64,000 nt of DNA from Ursus arctos (Eukaryota; Chordata; Mammalia; Carnivora; Ursidae): the NCBI RefSeq assembly GCF_023065955.2, contig NW_026622974.1, positions 31,031,718-31,095,717 on the forward strand, read 5' to 3'. Positions 1 through 10,708 of this stretch are shown piece after piece. Positions within the stretch are counted from its first letter, which is position 1, and each line of letters starts with the position of its first letter. Both the position numbers and the translations under genes were made by a program. Below the pieces are notes generated by a model. The model did not search any database. It worked only from the letters and a program-made list of their open reading frames with translations, and was not told the DNA's origin.

Positions 1-222
1 ATTAATATTACTGAAAAATAATTATATTGCTTATTATAAATTATTAAATTTAGGTTTTATGCCAAAAGTGGTCTTGAGATAAATACATTAGAGTTGGATT
101 TCTTTAAATGATTTACCACCGGGGAACCATAACAAAATTATAAAACATCCATTCAAAATAAATGATGGCTACAAAAGACTACTGAAAAGCTCATAACTGG
201 GTACTAAGTTAAAACACTGTTT

Positions 223-364
223 CGGGGGTAATTGGGTGACGGGCATTAAGGAGGGCACGTGATGGGATGAGCACTGGGTGTTATACGCAACTGATGAATA
301 ACTGAACTCTACATCTGAAACCAACGATGTACTACATGTTGGCTAATTGAATTTAAATTAAAAA
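223..364 (+). mobile_element. 5'-truncated LINE-1, last ~140 bp of 3' UTR
   Basis: The segment carries the carnivore L1 3'-end signature (gatgggatgagcactgggtg, then a region ending in gctaattgaatttaaatta and an A-rich tail). It is flanked by a 12-bp target duplication with one mismatch, aaaacactgttt at 211-222 and aagacactgttt at 365-376. Only the terminal part of the element was copied, so it has no coding capacity. The clean duplication supports an ordinary target-primed insertion. Confidence 0.85.
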
Positions 365-376
365 AAGACACTGTTT

Positions 377-1129
377 TCACTTAGATCTCAACTATGTAAA
401 ATTACATATGATTTAAAAAGACTAAAGATGTTGAGAAGTAGTCTCTGGGAGTCAAGGGTAAGGTGATTCACACTTTATACTTTCCTGAGTTTCTCTAGCC
501 TTCTACAGTCATCCAGTAATGTTTTAATAATCAGTGAAACACACAAAATTTTATTGTATAGCTTGATCTATCAAAGTAAATTCTCTTGCTCACACATTAT
601 CCTGGCTGTCATAATTATGTTCTAAAGTGAGTCCCTATCTGTGGACGTCCACCCTAACAACCACAGACAAGCTCTGCTAATGATTTCGAAATAACCCTAG
701 GAAATTACTTCCATCTTATAAACAGCACAGCAGCCTGTTCTCTTTAACTTAAAATAGCAAATTTGGCCCGGGACTCAAGAGACTATCTTAATTAATACTA
801 TTTTCAGTCTGACAATATTCTCTGCTTCAGTTAAATTCAGAGCAGCTGTTGTGTTAAAAAACTGAAGAGGAAGTTGCATGTGAATTTTTTGGCCAGAAAG
901 AGGATTTTCTTTTCCTCTGTAGTGTTGTGAACAAGCTCATTGCTCACCTGCAAAATGAAACAAAGTTGCACCACTGTCCTTTTATAGCCCAAATCATAAT
1001 GAGAACTGTTTCTTTTGGTGCAAGGGCAGAGTTAAGCTATAGGAGAAGGGACAAAAACCTTGACAAAAATACAGCCACATGAAGGAAAGTACCATAAAGA
1101 ATTGAATCAGTCTTTGAGTTGGAGATATC
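377..1129. other. Unique AT-rich DNA, no feature seen
   Basis: No repeat family that I recognise and no open frame beyond chance length. The sequence is AT-rich with scattered short A and T runs. Confidence 0.5.
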
Positions 1130-1215
1130 ATGGGATTAATCTGATCAATTTTACGTATATTGTTGAGCAATGTGCATCGTAGCAGCTCAATAAATACTTG
1201 TTGAATAATTATAAA
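1130..1215 (+). repeat. L2/MIR-type 3' tail fragment
   Basis: The stretch ending in gctcaataaatacttgttgaat matches the conserved 3' tail shared by L2 and MIR elements, with degenerate sequence before it. It is too short to assign to a subfamily. Confidence 0.4.
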
Positions 1216-1379
1216 GTGTGACCGTAAAGTAGTAAGGCAGATCCTGTACGTTGCCATGTTACCTCATGGTCATGGTTTTCATGTTTTGTTACAGTTAGTG
1301 TAATAAGGATCTTCTACAAAAACCAGCAATGTGTTTCTTGTCTGATGTCAATGCCATTGATTTTCGCAGTGTAAAAAAC

Positions 1380-1625
1380 ATGAATTTGGGAGTGAGACAG
1401 AACTGGATTCCAGTCTCTGCTCTTGTATAAGCCTATGTCTTTGGACATATAACTTAAGTTCTATAAGTCTCAGTGTCTTCTTTTGTAAAACGGGAAAAAA
1501 AAATGAAACCTAGATAAAAACCTCCCAGGGTTTTAATAAGAATTAACTGAAATTATGTGAGCAGAGCAACAGCTGAATACACTGAGTGCCCAATAGATAG
1601 CTGCTATTATTATTCTTGAAATGAA
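1380..1625 (+). repeat. MIR SINE
   Basis: Recognisable in order: a gagtgagacagaactggattc box, a degenerate core, a cagtgtcttcttttgtaaaac region corresponding to the MIR 'cagtttcctcatctgtaaaa' core, and a 3' part ending near gctattattatt. Heavily diverged, as expected for an ancient mammal-wide repeat. It lies head to tail with a second MIR. Confidence 0.75.
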
Positions 1626-1664
1626 TTTTTTCTATGATGTTCAGAGCTATTATCTTAAGCAACA

Positions 1665-1915
1665 ATAAAGTGTAGTGGGTAAGAGTTTGAGATTGAAGTC
1701 AGACAATCCTGGTTCCAACTCCTTGTTCCATCTCTTACTAGTTTTGCGACCAAGTCAAATTATCAAGCTTCCTTAAAGCTCAGTTTCTATGTCTGTAAAA
1801 TGATGATAAAAGAATTTACCTCACCAACTTGTTCTAGAGATTCAACAAGAGGGTCCCTATAGACGTGTGGTAGAGGGATAGGATTCACTAACTGTTCAAT
1901 AAATACTAGTTATTG
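1665..1915 (+). repeat. MIR SINE (second copy, same orientation)
   Basis: Starts at a tRNA-like head (gtgtagtgggtaagagtttgag), continues through gaagtcagacaatcctggtt and the core cagtttctatgtctgtaaaatg, and ends with gttcaataaatactagttattg. All MIR landmarks are present in order, so this is a nearly full-length copy. It may be an independent insertion beside the preceding MIR or an old local duplication. Confidence 0.8.
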
Positions 1916-3230
1916 AAGGTTTTATTGGCAAGGCTCAGCTGATGGTAACACTGATCCTGCCTCTGACTCCTAGATGGACTTTCCAAAACTCTCGCTCAGC
2001 TAGGATTTCTTGTGTGAGCATCTGTGGGGGGCTATTTTCAACCAGCTGCCATGTTATTCATAACTGGACTTCAGCAGAGTTAATCAATGTCTTCTCTTCA
2101 CCCTGTTTCTAATGTTCCGTCAGTTCATTAAACAGTATCTGCTCTGCTGTATATATCCCATAAACATTCGGTGTTCTAAGTCCCAATATGTTGTTATCTT
2201 TTGTCACTATAGGGATGTAGATAAAAGGAAAATTTAAAAATGTAAGAATTCTAAAAATGTATGAGTGGTCATTATTCCTATTCCACATAGACAAACTAGA
2301 GTTTAATTCCTCAGCTGTCTTTCAGACTGTCCTGTAAGCTGAAAATAGAAACATCTCTGGAACGAGATCTATCAGACTTTTCCCCATAGTCCTCCCTACT
2401 CTAACATATGGATCCCACTCCCTAGTTCCCACTGACACCACAACACTCAATGTCTTTGTAATAATCAGAACCTATTGTTACTGACAGAATCCAAGTCATC
2501 CTTAATGAAGCGCTCAGTAAAGGCTAGGCAACAGGTGCATATAATCTCTGGCCCTTACAAAGCCCCAAAAGGCTAATATATCCAGTCTCACTTTACAGAT
2601 GTACAAACTGAAACTTGGAAGATAAAGATGAAGTATCAAATCAGGTCATGATCAGTGTACCAGACTATCACTCAAAAGATAATCTACATCATCAGTCAAG
2701 ACTCTTAAAAGTTGTAGGACATATTCATGACTCAGTGAGATCTCTGGTCTATTTCTCCCATATCTGTCCTCAGTCTTACCTATAAAACGTTAGCACGTGT
2801 TGCTTCCTGTCACTATACCTGCCCCACTAATAACTGTGTACCATGTTAAAAGAGTGTAAAACTTTGAAGTAGCAAAGGATACATTTAAAGGAGTTCTATT
2901 TTCACTAGAAGATGATGCTCGTCTTTACAAAAGATTTATAATGAGAACATTCTAAAATAATGCAACCCATTGCAGCCAGTCTGTGTATGGTCACATTACA
3001 CTAAGTCACAACTCCGATTTCTTTAGTCAGAGTTTTGTAGTTATCTGGATATAGATCCTGAACATACCATTTAATATTTTTATCTAATTATTTAATTTTT
3101 GGTGCCAATTTAAATGGTATTGTTTTTAATTTCAAATTCCACTTGTTCATTGCTGGTAGATAGGAAAGCAATTGAGTTTATACATAAATTTAGTATCCTG
3201 TGCTTTTTAATAATGGATTGTTAGCTCCAG

Positions 3231-3232
<2 letters not shown>
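1916..3232. other. Mostly unique DNA with a weak antisense MIR
   Basis: Within 2520-2660 the text tctcactttacagatgtacaaactgaaac resembles the antisense MIR core 'cattttacagatgaggaaactgag'. The rest shows nothing that I recognise. No frame is longer than about 60 codons on either strand. Confidence 0.45.

Positions 3233-3266
<34 letters not shown>
3233..3266. repeat. (GT)17 microsatellite
   Basis: Uninterrupted GT dinucleotides immediately before the antisense L1 tract. Likely length-polymorphic. Confidence 0.97.
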
Positions 3267-3267
<1 letters not shown>

Positions 3268-3284
3268 GATTCTTTTTGATTGTG

Positions 3285-4316
3285 TACATAAATAATGTTA
3301 TTTGTGAGAAAAGACAGTTTTATTTCTTCCTTTCCAATCCGTACACGTCTTGTTTCCTTGCCTTGTGTTATGGTACTTGCTCAGATTCCTAGTAGGATGT
3401 TTAAAAGGCATGGAGAAATGGGGCGTTTTTGCCTCGTTTGTGATCTGGTGGGGAAAGTATCCAGTTCTTCACCAGTAAGTATGATGTTAGCTATAGGTAT
3501 TTTGTCAATATTCTTCATGAACTTGAGGACGATCCCCCAATTCCTAGTGGGCTGAAAGATTTTATGTTAAATGTATGCCAGATTTTGCCAAGTGCATTTT
3601 CCATGTCAGTTGATATGATCATTGACTTTTCTTCTTTATCCTTTGATCTGGTAGATTTTGATTGATTTTGAATGCTGAACCAGCCTTGCCCAGCTGGAAT
3701 AGATATCACTTAGTTGTAGTGTATAACTCTTTTTATACACTTTTTAAATTCAATTTTGCTAAATTTTGTTAAGAGTTTTTGCATCTATACTCATCAGAGA
3801 TATTGGTCTGTAGTTCTCCTTTTTTTTCTCTCTTTCTCTCTTTTTTTAAAGATTTTATTTATTTATTTATTTGACAGAGAGAGAGGCAGCAAGAGAGGGA
3901 ACACAAGCAGGGGGAGTGGGAGAGGGAGAAGCAGGCTTCCCCTTGAGCAGGGAGCCCAATGTGGGGCTCTATCCCAGAATGCTGGGATCATGACCTGAGC
4001 CAAAGGCAGGCGCTTTACCGACTCAGCCACCCAGGTGCCCCGTGTAGTTTTCCTTTCTTGTTATGTATTTACCTGGCTTTGGTATTAGGGTAATGCTAAA
4101 CTCTTATAATGAGTTAGCAAGTGTTCCCTGATTGTTTTTTCTGGGAAAGATTTTGAAAAATTGGTATAATTTCTTCCACAAATGTTTGGCAGAATTAACC
4201 ATTTAGATCATATGATCTTGGTGCAGTCCATTTAAGGTTTTTAATTATTTGTTCAATTTCTTTAATGGATATAGACATATTTAGATTATCTTTTTCATCA
4301 TGTGAGTTTTTTTCAG
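3285..4316 (-). mobile_element. Old LINE-1, ORF2 reverse-transcriptase region (segment 1 of a broken element)
   Basis: Read on the minus strand this is LINE-1 ORF2 coding sequence around the reverse-transcriptase fingers and palm, with many stops and frameshifts. Plus-strand hallmarks include ttcttcatgaacttgaggac, catgtcagttgatatgatca and the loop ctggctttggtattagggtaatgc. The tract is interrupted by a SINE at 3841-4041. It appears to continue to the right beyond further insertions (5101-5455, 6317-6458, 11952-12640), where progressively more 5' L1 sequence appears. That order fits one antisense L1M-class element. Subfamily not assigned. Confidence 0.75.
3841..4041 (-). mobile_element. CAN SINE (SINEC), tRNA-Lys derived
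   Basis: Complete antisense SINEC: T-rich tail and aagattttatttatttattt at the left, a GA-rich middle, and the tRNA-like head ending in ccacccaggtgcccc at the right. Flanking duplication tgtagttctccttt (3809-3822) and tgtagttttccttt (4043-4056), one mismatch in 14. It sits inside the old antisense L1 ORF2, so it is younger than that element. Confidence 0.93.
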
Positions 4317-4332
4317 TTTTTAAAAAATTATT

Positions 4333-5084
4333 ATTAAAGCATAACTGACATGCAATATTATATTAGTTTCAGGTATACAAGATATGGATTTGATAAGTCC
4401 ATATAATGCTCACTGCAATAAGTATAGTCACTATCTGTCACCATACAAAGTTATTAAAATATTATTGACTATATTCTCTATGCTGTACTTTTCATCTCCA
4501 TGTCTTATTTATTTTATAAATATGTTTGTATGTCTTAATCCCCTTTATCTATTTTGCGCATCCCCCCCCCCCCCCACTGACCTACCCTCTGGCAACCACC
4601 AGTTTGTTCTCTGCATTTAAGAGTCTGGGGGTAGGGGAGGTGCTTGTTTTTGCTTGTTCATTTGTTTTGTTTAGATTCCACATATAAGTGAAATAGTGTG
4701 GTATTTGTCTTTCTCTGTTTGACTTATTTTACTTAGCATAACTAGAACAGAACTAGAACAAACAATCCTAAAGTTTGTATAGAACCACCAAAGACCTCAA
4801 ATAGCCAGTTATCTTGAGAAAGAAGAACAAAGCTGGAGGTCTCACAGTTCCAGATTTTAAGATATACTACAAAGCTATAACAATCAAAACAGTATGGTAC
4901 TGGCACAAAAACAGACACTTAAATGAAGAGAACAGCATAGAGAGTCCAGAAATAAACCCACACTTATATGGTCAATTAATCTATGACAAAGGAAGCAAGA
5001 ATATAAAATGGAGAAAAGACAACCTTTTCAATAAATGGTGCTGGGAAAACTGGACAGCTACAAGCAAAAGATTGCCTATTCTCT
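4333..5084 (-). mobile_element. Twin-primed (5'-inverted) LINE-1
   Basis: The left part (about 4333-4745) is antisense L1 3' UTR, with ttagtttcaggtatacaaga and ccacatataagtgaaatag visible. The right part (about 4746-5075) is sense-strand ORF2 C-terminal coding, with a translated motif [16 protein letters not shown] at residues about 46-61 of the frame starting at 4814 and [12 protein letters not shown] further on. The two parts point in opposite directions, as expected when target-primed reverse transcription is primed twice. A perfect 16-bp duplication, tttttaaaaaattatt, lies at 4317-4332 and 5085-5100 and contains the TTTT/AA endonuclease site. No function remains. Confidence 0.88.
4562..4575. 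repeat. Poly-C run (14 C)
   Basis: A homopolymer in the 3'-UTR part of the inverted L1. G-rich on the element's sense strand, in line with the G-rich tract of L1 3' UTRs. Confidence 0.9.
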
Positions 5085-5100
5085 TTTTTAAAAAATTATT

Positions 5101-5455
5101 TTTCTCTTTGCATTTCAGGTTGGGGAGTTTCTACTGACATGTCAAGCTCACTTATTTCTTCCTCAGTTGTGTTAAGTCTACTGATGAGTCCATTAAGGCA
5201 TTTCTGCCTCTGTGTCCCTATATCTAGAATTTCTTTCTTTATTCTTTCTTTGAATTTCTCTCTCTCAGCCTATATTACCCATCTGTTCTTGCATGTTATC
5301 CACTGACCCTGGTATTATTATAACTCTTAACATATTAATCATAATTATTTTAAATTCCCTGACTGATCATTCCAAATTTGTGTCATATCTGAGTCTGTTT
5401 CTGATATTTGCTTTGTCTATTCAGACTGTGTTTTTCATTTTATTTTAGGATATGT
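5101..5455 (-). mobile_element. Old LINE-1, 5' region (segment 2)
   Basis: Antisense sequence such as cttattatccac-like text, ctgttcttgcatgttatcca and tcatatctgagtctgtttctg matches the 5' UTR/ORF1 side of old L1M elements as I remember it. It begins directly after the twin-primed L1's right duplication and ends at the LTR beginning near 5456. There is a sequence jump relative to segment 1 (RT to 5' side), so internal deletion or a second old L1 copy is possible. Confidence 0.55.
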
Positions 5456-5497
5456 ATTAGAGTTCCCCCCAAAGAAACAAATCAATAGGCTATCTTA

Positions 5498-5501
5498 TTT
5501 C

Positions 5502-5532
<31 letters not shown>

Positions 5533-5585
5533 CTTTTCTTTTCTTTCTTTCTTTCGTTCGTTCGTTCGTTCGTTCTTTTTTTTCT
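5498..5585. repeat. Compound (TTTTC)n-(TTTC)n-(TTCG)n microsatellite
   Basis: Pentamer TTTTC units grade into TTTC tetramers and then into several TTCG units at about 5553-5574. The TTCG block places a CpG every four bases, which is unusual in methylated mammalian DNA. Confidence 0.92.
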
Positions 5586-6007
5586 CTACCTGTCATCTAT
5601 CCATTTATTTATTATAAGGATTTATTATAAGGATTTGACTTAGATGATTCTGGAGACTGGCCAGTTTCAAAATCTGCAGTCCGCAAGCTGGAGACATAGA
5701 AAAGCTGATGATATAATTCTAGTTCCAGTCCAAAAGCCTGAGAACCAGGACAGTTGAAAATGTACAGCCTGAAATTCCATAGTCTCAAGACCAGGAGGAG
5801 GTGATGACTCGGTTGAGTCTAAAAGCAGGAGGAGACTGGTGCCCTAGCTCTAAGGCGATCAGGCAGAAGGAATTCTCCCTTATTCAGCCTTTTTGCTATA
5901 GTCAGGCCTTCAGTTGATTGGATGAATCCCATTCATCTTAGGGAAGACCGTCTGCCTTACTTAGTCTATTGATTCAAATGTTAATTTCATCCAAATACCC
6001 TTACCAG

Positions 6008-6221
6008 GGTTGCCTGGGTGGCTCAGTCCACGTCTGCCTTTGGCTCAGGGTGTGATCCCAGAGTCCTGGGATCGAGCCCCACATCAGGCTCCTCTGCTGG
6101 GAGCCTGCTTCTTCCTCTCCCACTCCCTCTGCCTGTGTTCCCTCTCTCGCTGGCTGTCTCTCTCTCTCTGTCAAATAAATAAATAAAATCTTTGAAAAAC
6201 AAAAAACAAAAACAAAAAACA
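6008..6221 (+). mobile_element. CAN SINE inside the ERVL LTR
   Basis: Head gttgcctgggtggctcag, ctgcctttggctcaggg and catcaggctcctctgctggg, a CT-rich tract, then caaataaataaataaaatct and a CAAAA-rich tail. A perfect 15-bp duplication aaatacccttaccag flanks it at 5993-6007 and 6222-6236. The duplicated word is part of the host LTR, giving the relative age directly. Confidence 0.95.
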
Positions 6222-6316
6222 AAATACCCTTACCAGCGTACCGGGAATAATGCCTGACTAAATACCTGATGACCCCCTAGCCCAGTCTAGTTAATACATA
6301 AAATTAACCATCACAG

Positions 6317-6458
6317 CACACTTCGTAATTTTTTTTTTTTTTGCTGAAAGCTGGAAATGATGTATTAAATAATATGAAGTGAAATAAATAGGGCTATAGT
6401 GTGAGGTTTTATGTTAATTTTACTAAGAGTTATGTTTAATGTTTGCTATAGCTATAAC
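6317..6458 (-). mobile_element. Old LINE-1, 5' region (segment 3)
   Basis: Plus-strand text tttgctgaaagctggaaatg and gtgaggttttatgttaattt is the antisense of an L1M 5'-side region that normally follows the segment at 5101-5455. It ends exactly at the retroviral LTR start. Confidence 0.6.
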
Positions 6459-6841
6459 TGATGTGGAGAACAAAGGCAAGAGGAAATGTTAATAAAATTA
6501 TATTTCCTTACGACTTGCAGCCCATTGACAAATACTTGAAACCGGGAGAGTATGACATTCCTCCAGGAACTCTGAACTGTCTTAATGTTGACACTTTGCT
6601 AAAGGCAAAAAGCAACCTTAACTCGATGATAGCCAGACCTCTAGGATCCTGTAAGTCTGCTTCAACTTGAAAATCCATTTGGAAACTTCCTTTTTCTCTG
6701 CCTCCCCCAACTTTAAAGTATGCAATCAATAGCTCCTTCTACCTACAGGTTCTGTTCCTGTGCTTTAATAAAACCGCCGTAAACATCTCAATAATTCTTT
6801 CTTGACTATTCACTCCCGGACCCCAAGATCAAATCACATCA
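6459..6841 (+). mobile_element. 5' LTR of an endogenous retrovirus
   Basis: A 383-bp LTR beginning tgatgtggagaacaaagg and ending cacatca. It carries a polyadenylation signal (ctttaataaaaccgcc at about 6763) followed by the R/U5 part ataattctttcttgactatt. It is directly repeated at 11526-11947 with many substitutions and indels, which marks an old provirus. The terminal TG...CA is intact in this copy. The TTCTTTCTTGACT U5 word is conserved between both LTRs. Confidence 0.9.
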
Positions 6842-6844
6842 TTT

Positions 6845-6862
6845 TGGTGTCCAATGTGGGGA
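6845..6862 (+). other. Retroviral primer-binding site
   Basis: Three bases after the LTR end stands tggtgtccaatgtgggga. It matches the complement of the tRNA-Lys(1,2) 3' end at 14 of 18 positions as I remember it; three of the differences are C-to-T changes, including both CpGs. The location fits a minus-strand primer-binding site. The tRNA assignment is tentative. Confidence 0.65.
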
Positions 6863-8438
6863 CTGAGTGTTCCTATCTGGATTCTGAGACTTGATGCCAA
6901 CTTCCTATTCCTTTATTTTCATTTCAGGGACTTTTCAAGAGTAGGGTCTGATCGGAACACTTTCATGTCAATTGCTCAGGCTACAGTACTCTAGCCTGTG
7001 ACTACTCTATGGGAAAAATAAAAAGCCTGCCTTTTGTCTGGAAGCTACTACCCTGGCTAGAATGGTAATAAGACCCAGAAACTCAATGCCCTCTCTTTAT
7101 TCCTATTCTTATACAAAGTTGGCTTTCTTGGGTACAGGACAGCCTCTGGGTCACTAGGACAGCTCCCAATCTTAAGACTCCCATGTCAGGTTTCCTCCTC
7201 ATTGGTCTAATGGGATCCCTTTCACATCTCTGGTCTTGCCACTTCTGGCCACTAGACCTCCATCTGCAGCTGACTGAAATCAGTACCAGACTGAATTAAA
7301 ACCCAACTGGGGACCGTTTCCTAGGGAACTTGACTGTAAGACGCATGTGTTGGAATGTTGCTTAGATTATGATGGATTTCTATCTTTACTGTTTTCCATC
7401 CACTCCTACTTCCTCTAATTTCTTAAGTTACAAGATTGGGTAATTTCCCATTGTAAAACTTTTCTAATATTTCCCATGGGTTAAAAATTGTGGATTCTTC
7501 ATGGCACAGCAAAGCAAGACATTTTGGTTTATTCACCAGCATCCGTCTGAAGTCTAGAATGCACTGGAGAAGCAGTTTGGTGGGGAGGATGCTGGCATCC
7601 CTCCTACAGGGCAGCGTGGTGATCACAGCAACTTCATCTGAGGGATGCCTCTAGCTGCTTTGACATCAGGAACCCGTGACATATTCTGCACAGGATGCCA
7701 CCCAGGAGCTGACACGCTTTAGGACCAGGATTCCTCTTTCTCTGCCCTCTGGGTTTTTATCTGCCTTTAGCCTTGCTGGCAGCACCTCCCCTCTTCCGCC
7801 TTCCCCTCCCACTCCTCCTGTTTCTGCACCACCTTGGGTAGGGCCTACATAACTGGCTCCTTCACCGTCCTGGGTGCCTCCAGCACCATTGGCTCATCCT
7901 CCTACCCTCAGTGTCAAGGAGTCAATCCTCGGGCTTACACTGCCCACTTCAGATTTCCCCACCAGTGCCCCAGGTAAAAATCGACAATGGGGAAAAAACG
8001 GATTGACTTTTAAGTGGACCCAGGTGGAACATATTTGGTATTTAAACTAATTTCATTTGTTGGTTTAATGAAGATAGGCATGTCTTTGTAGTTATCAGCA
8101 TTATATAAAATACTGTTATTCTACCAAGGTTTACTTAAGGTCAAATAAACTCATGATTTCTGTTGCAATTTGTCAGCAAAAAGATCACTTAAAATGATGG
8201 TTAACTTTGTCTCAAAGTTTTCATGGGTAATTGTTAAGATCGCTTTCAAAGTCTTTGGTAACCTGAAACTTTAAAGTTTTGCTTGGATGATAAATTGGGT
8301 TCATTGGACCTCTAAGTCCTTTCCAAATAAGATAAAATACTAAAGCCGTGATTACTAAACATAAGGTTTATCTGCTTTTGACGAGAAACAAGGATATTTG
8401 AGCCTGTTGGAAAACATGCTTAAAAAGTACACTCCTTT

Positions 8439-8635
8439 GGGGCGCCTGGGTGGCACAGCAGTTAAGCGTCTGCCTTCAGCTCAGGGCGTGATCCCCGCGT
8501 TATGGGATCGAGCCCCACATCAGGCTCCTCCGCTATGAGCCTGCTTCTTCCTCTCCCACTCCCCCTGCTTGTGTTCCCGCTCTCGCTGGCTGTCTCTATC
8601 TCTGTCAAATAAATAAATAAAATCTTTAAAAAAAA
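8439..8635 (+). mobile_element. Ursid-type CAN SINE inside the retrovirus
   Basis: Well-preserved copy: ggggcgcctgggtggcacag, agggcgtgatccccgcgtta, then ccgctatgagcctgcttctt, a CT tract, and an A-rich tail after aaataaataaataaaatct. Duplication aaaaagtacactccttt (8422-8438) and aaaaagtacactacttt (8636-8652), one mismatch in 17. Low divergence from copies at 24041 and 25372 marks it as one of the youngest elements here. Confidence 0.95.
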
Positions 8636-10278
8636 AAAAAGTACACTACTTTAAGATTGAAATTCTGCTTTGTCTCTGTTAAAACAAAATTTTCTTGGAT
8701 TGTTGTCTGCTCTTGATAAGAAAATGTAAACAAAGTTGTTGTTGTTTTTTTCTGTTTAACTTATCAGACCAGAAAAAAGTTTCTATGTTTTGTCTTTATC
8801 AGGTCCTTGATTATCTGTAATCCTATTTAGGCATGTGTTTTAAAACTTTCTGAGGCTTTTAACAAAAGTCTCTGAAATTTGAATTGTAAGAGAAGTCTCT
8901 GACTAATTAGGCCTTTTTATTTGGTATGTTAAATTATTCCACAAGCACTGCTGAACAAATGATAAGCCCAAGGTTGTGCTGTGTGGGTAAATGCTATAAT
9001 TATTCTAGAGTTTATACGCAATTCCTAAAAGTTTTCATATGTTTTGGTATAAGGCCATCACTTGATATTGTGAAGTGTTACGCGTCACAGAAATAACTGG
9101 ATTTCCTTGTCAGCTATATTATAATGAAATCTCATCAGATCTTGAACAATGTCCATTTTTGAGTCTTTTATCATTTATAGTTATTGTTCTTATTCTCTTG
9201 TGAAATGTGTTTCATCTTCAAGGAGATTCATGAAAAGGGCTTTTGACAAATACAGGTATTGATATCTCTAAGATCATAAAACTAAAACGGATAAGAATAT
9301 CCAGAACTAACTAAAAAGGCTGCATTGAAGCTGAATAAGAATTAATAACATGGGACTAAGTAAATTGAGGAAGATGATTATAGTTTTTGTGCCTTTTGTT
9401 TGAAAAATTGCTGGTTCTCTAATGTTTGCTATTCCAGACAAAGGGGACTTTCTCTTAATCTATGACTTACAGAAATGCAATAAAGTATTTGTTTGTGGAC
9501 AGACTGAAGCATTTAACTTTTCTAACTGGAACTCTGAAATTCAGAAAAGTCTCAATTCTTTCATGGTAATTACAATTATTAGCATAAGTTTTATAAGAAT
9601 CTGTTCTCCTTGTAACAGGATATCATTGGAAACATTGGTTATTTTACCAAGCTTTGACTGGAATGTCATATTTGAGAAACATGTATAGACTCACATATGA
9701 CCAGATAGCTTTAAGAACTAAGCTTGCCTTTATGGAGCCAAAAAGCCCCTTAGAAATGTTGGCCTGACTGCTTACAGAGTTCCCAGGAGCCTTATCAGGT
9801 GAGTCAAGAATTCACTTCCTGGCAAGTGCAGGAAACGCAGGATATTTTGGTGACCTCAAAAAGAGGAATTCACTGAAACCTACAGGTGTTACTGGCTTGT
9901 TTGATGGCAAGTATTTGGCTTTGCTTCTGGCCTAGAGATGCTACTAAAAGTTCATTCTACAGTACCTTATAAAAAGTTCCAGCAAGGCATATTTTAAAAG
10001 ATCTGTATGATCAATCACTGCTTTTACTGAGCTGATTTAAATAATTAGGTCAAGTTTATTAAAACTGGACTTGTTTTACAAATGAATTAGTCTTGGTTTG
10101 GCTATCTCTGATTAAAAATGAGGGTGATTATAGAGAGAAAATGTTTCAGTAACATCCTGGTAGATATTAAATTTTAATACTATTTCCTGAATTCTGCTGG
10201 TTTCCTCAAATATCTAGCTATTGCTCTCCAAACTAAGGTTTCCAATCTTCTTCCATTCTCTTGACAAAAAGTCATTGC

Positions 10279-10420
10279 AAACTAAAACTGCCCTTAAGCC
10301 TGGACCGGACCATCCTACTCCTATGGAATATAGCTGTTCAGAAGTGATTGATGTTGTTTATTCTAAACACAGATCAGACTTAAAAAATTCTCCTACTGAT
10401 AATGAAGATGACAGTTGTTT
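10279..10420 (+). pseudogene. Relic of retroviral pol (RT/RNase H linker)
   Basis: In the frame beginning at 10221, residues about 33-60 resemble the linker between reverse transcriptase and RNase H of gammaretrovirus-like elements: a short hydrophobic EVIDVVYS-type block followed by a DLKNSP-type block. The expected RNase H active-site region just downstream has decayed into a T-rich stretch. Recognised by family resemblance only; it supports the class I assignment and the plus orientation of the provirus. Confidence 0.55.
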
Positions 10421-10708
10421 TTTTTTCCCCACTTGCCAGACATTCCTCATAATTAAGTTATTTTTAATGCCAGACATCAAACAAAGAGGGCTTCTTGATG
10501 GTTTTATCCCTTAGCTGCATTTGTCCCAGGAGCTGCCTCTATTGATGTAAAATTGCAAATAGAGATTTTAACCAAACACACAACGGCCACCAAGCCCAAT
10601 ATGCAGCCACCCACAAATTCAAAAGTGGCTTTCCAAAACCGAATCGCTTTTGTTATCCTGACTGGGGCTCAAGGAGAAACCTATGCTTTATTTAAAAAGT
10701 GTTATGTA

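Larger units (their letters stand above)
5456..6316 (-). mobile_element. ERVL-type solo LTR (MLT2-like)
   Basis: On the minus strand the element starts tgtgatggttaattttatgt and ends with ggttctgtttctctggaga-type text, here degenerate (plus strand: gagttccccccaaagaaaca near 5461). Internal landmarks are ctgcagtccgcaagctggag and cagttgattggatgaatccc. It has the layout of a solo LTR with no internal region attached. It is interrupted by a SINE at 6008-6221 and contains a pyrimidine microsatellite at 5498-5585. The MLT2 name is from memory; another ERVL LTR is possible. Confidence 0.7.

Noticed and set aside
3756..3998. Open frame with RERGSKRGNTSRGSGRGRSRLP-type sequence and similar frames at 6001, 10752, 16382 and 45443
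   Set aside because: These are translations of CAN SINEs; the repeated peptide is a by-product of the SINE body.
4814..5137. 107-codon frame with clear LINE-1 ORF2 similarity as a possible gene
   Set aside because: It is the inverted 5' segment of a twin-primed L1 and lacks start context, catalytic domains and full length.
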